Part shown: in pieces, positions 63,801-64,000 of the stretch
Position numbering within the stretch: position 1 is the first letter of the stretch
How the letters are laid out: each line of letters opens with the position of its first letter
Assembly: GCF_003024155.1 (NCBI RefSeq)
Contig: NZ_CP028136.1
Coordinates: 3,782,001-3,846,000 of the forward strand
Length of the DNA: 64,000 nt
Source: Christiangramia fulva
GTDB taxonomy: Bacteria; Bacteroidota; Bacteroidia; Flavobacteriales; Flavobacteriaceae
Direction of reading: 5' to 3'
Notes under the pieces: model-generated
What the model was told of the DNA's origin: nothing
Database searches by the model: none
Seen by the model: the letters and a program-made list of their open reading frames with translations, nothing else
Made by a program: the position numbers and the translations under genes

Positions 63801-63911
63801 CCCATTTTCAACACTTATATTCCGGAACCAATAGTTCTGCTCCTGACTGCTTAATAAGTTTGAAAAAAAAAGCAAAAGGTTTAAAAAAATAAATTTCCAA
63901 ATACTTATCAT
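60888..63911 (-). CDS. Y_Y_Y/propeller sensor histidine kinase
   Basis: A 1007-residue membrane kinase. After a signal (W-K-F-I-F-L-N-L-L-L-F-F) the periplasmic part consists of regulatory beta-propeller repeats (about 25-650; for example V-E-N-G-L-S-Q-N-T-V-L-D-I and M-W-I-A-T-P-D-G-L-N) and a Y_Y_Y domain near 690-755 (L-E-G-Y-D-K-N-W-I-N-S-G, Y-T-N-L-P-P-G-D-Y-K-F). A single membrane helix is near 763-785. The HisKA_3 phosphoacceptor is H810 in L-H-D-D-L-G-S-R, and the ATPase domain has K-E-I-I-N-N-I-V-R-H and D-D-G-R-G-F-D. This is the two-protein version of the Bacteroidota hybrid sensors. The ligand is presumably a glycan or envelope signal. Confidence 0.93.
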   Translation of the reverse strand: MISIWKFIFLNLLLFFSNLLSSQEQNYWFRNISVENGLSQNTVLDITQDSLNYMWIATPDGLNKYDGTNFTYYPISFDFNVSGTDVRTGRIEVYGEDLWMIVRGGRLEKMALKTGDFCKYLKFNNSEIVIPPLIDLLIEDDNKIWLATRNDGVYLVNRNMDIISRFYATAPLSNKISSDKINKLFKDSTNKIWILTDNGINEIQKNHTASYLSGENIIWAEELFGNLFFGNTKEYQFVLPVNSNQFHKSNAPKYVHLSHHHKDDAMQWLGTYGQGLYLLDKKYRNNEHLVTNKNRRGTLSSNYILCIFEDSEGAIWIGTEGGGINYFDKSFRDFHFLDVQNLSKEISLYQTRAITKDKDNNLWLAADGNLIKQIDEYSFQRIKVDSLFKTENKLRINALRADKQGNIWMGTHGRGIAVINSKTNEKKVFDDEEEKKKIIWCLLEGSQDNLWAGSQSSGLISLNKSSGEVKEFSPHGADNSAVKSITRINDSLIAVGFDPGGIQLFSEKDLEFQELSKTVNRELKNVVINTLYYLNNWLWIGTSGKGLYAINLNTGKFINFGKKSGLTTNIINGIVEENSRKLWISTNEGLLRLTYEKVGDKINIEEIQQFHPANGLQGKEFIAGSYYKDTEGTIYFGGINGLNFFTPDNFKYKPEEIDVRINEVLVDNIPIKRDTNTVYLKNIQLSYNQNSLALTYSAPNYLFSDNFNYQYMLEGYDKNWINSGSRNFTSYTNLPPGDYKFKVRLNNVIHKFAPVSTMGIHIDTPFWRTWWFIFLIITLIILVIYSVYRYRLNRWMEMQKVKDKISADLHDDLGSRLTSINLLSAIYRNQKESVTKVLEDIEKEVRASSEALDEIVWNIRLTDESVEEIIAKIIRYAGEFLESADISYKIIKNENFSSVNLKMHKRRELFLISKEIINNIVRHSNAQNVTIEIRKIGNSIRLIYHDDGRGFDPQQITHRNGLVNLKKRIKNWKGQLEITSEINKGTTISISLPVDKPNLWKKFLGRN

Positions 63912-63930
63912 AGAAATTGTTACGCGACTA

Positions 63931-63938
63931 CAAATCTA
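63931..63938 (-). promoter_or_regulatory. -7 element of the sensor kinase gene
   Basis: On the - strand TAGATTTG fits TAnnTTTG exactly, 20 bases before the kinase start. Position and strand are right for the main promoter of the kinase-regulator-beta-helix transcript. Confidence 0.55.
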
Positions 63939-63966
63939 ATTTAGTATAATAAACTGGATTTAAACA

Positions 63967-63983
63967 GGGGAAAATCACCCCCC
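63967..63983. promoter_or_regulatory. GGGGAAAATCACCC motif upstream of the kinase promoter
   Basis: GGGG-AAAATCA-CCCCCC lies about 29-45 bases upstream of the -7 element, around where activators bind. Fourteen bases match the copies at 38538 and 46705 apart from one A/T change. This copy is not part of the long duplicated block, so the sequence has been retained or arisen independently. Confidence 0.5.
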
Positions 63984-64000
63984 AATTCAAGTTTGAATAT

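Overview
The window looks like chromosome from a flavobacterium (Bacteroidota, probably a marine Flavobacteriaceae of the Gramella/Salegentibacter kind). The evidence is the type IX secretion (T9SS) C-terminal sorting domains, promoter -7 elements of the form TAnnTTTG, few Shine-Dalgarno sequences, lipoproteins, M49, DUF1080 and Y_Y_Y families, and dispersed CCTGAG...CTCAGG / ATGCTGAAC...GTTCAGCAT palindromes. No rRNA, tRNA, transposase, prophage or CRISPR array was recognised. The genus is inference.

Region by region: (1) 1-3.4 kb, + strand: a redox or stress set with a cytoplasmic YceI, a small protein of unknown function, a FrnE/DsbA-like thiol oxidoreductase, a secreted YceI and DoxX, behind a promoter with a perfect CRP-type palindrome and a GGGG-TAT-CCCC dyad. 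(2) 3.5-6.6 kb, - strand: a P2-type cation (Ca2+-like) ATPase and a flavin-binding pyridoxamine-oxidase-like protein. (3) 6.7-18.7 kb, - strand: a molybdenum-hydroxylase island. An iorA/iorB-type enzyme (2Fe-2S subunit plus Tat-exported Mo subunit) is followed by a ModE-type DNA-binding domain, cysteine desulfurase, XdhC, a MocA-like cytidylyltransferase, MoaD, MoeB-rhodanese, MoaE, a MoaC-MoaB fusion, MoaA, MoeA and a TauE/SafE exporter. So the enzyme, its cofactor synthesis, sulfuration and insertion lie together. A pair of palindromic repeats interrupts the run between moeB and moaE. (4) 18.8-23.3 kb: two aldo/keto reductases, a flavodoxin lipoprotein and a cupin-SnoaL fusion, divergent from an AraC regulator. 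(5) 23.4-31.4 kb: DUF302, DUF1080, two cold-shock proteins, a fatty-acid desaturase whose start codon appears to be missing or non-AUG, an M49 peptidase lipoprotein, a flavin amine oxidase and a DUF4440 protein. (6) 31.4-35.6 kb: a TesA-like esterase divergent from a YbbA/YbbP-like ABC exporter, the same neighbourhood as in E. coli. (7) 35.7-38.5 kb: a soluble multi-PAS histidine kinase and a zinc-ribbon membrane protein.

(8) 38.5-64 kb, - strand: the most unusual part. A Y_Y_Y/propeller sensor kinase and a NarL/LuxR response regulator are followed, with a 4-base overlap, by a secreted beta-helix protein. Then come a subtilase lipoprotein and two giant secreted repeat proteins of 3136 and 2538 residues. 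The giants carry nearly identical T9SS sorting domains, and their 3' flanks match without indels past the terminators. The first contains three almost identical 729-bp repeats, CARDB, InlB-like and SprB-like domains and a duplicated Trp/Cys domain. The second has a metzincin protease head and about two dozen MopE-type metal-binding repeats with 135-bp and 399-bp periodicity. G-run/C-run motifs, notably GGGGAAAAWCACCC (three times) and GTAGGGAA, lie in several of the intergenic regions. I propose, as inference, that this is a two-component-controlled surface adhesion or matrix module.
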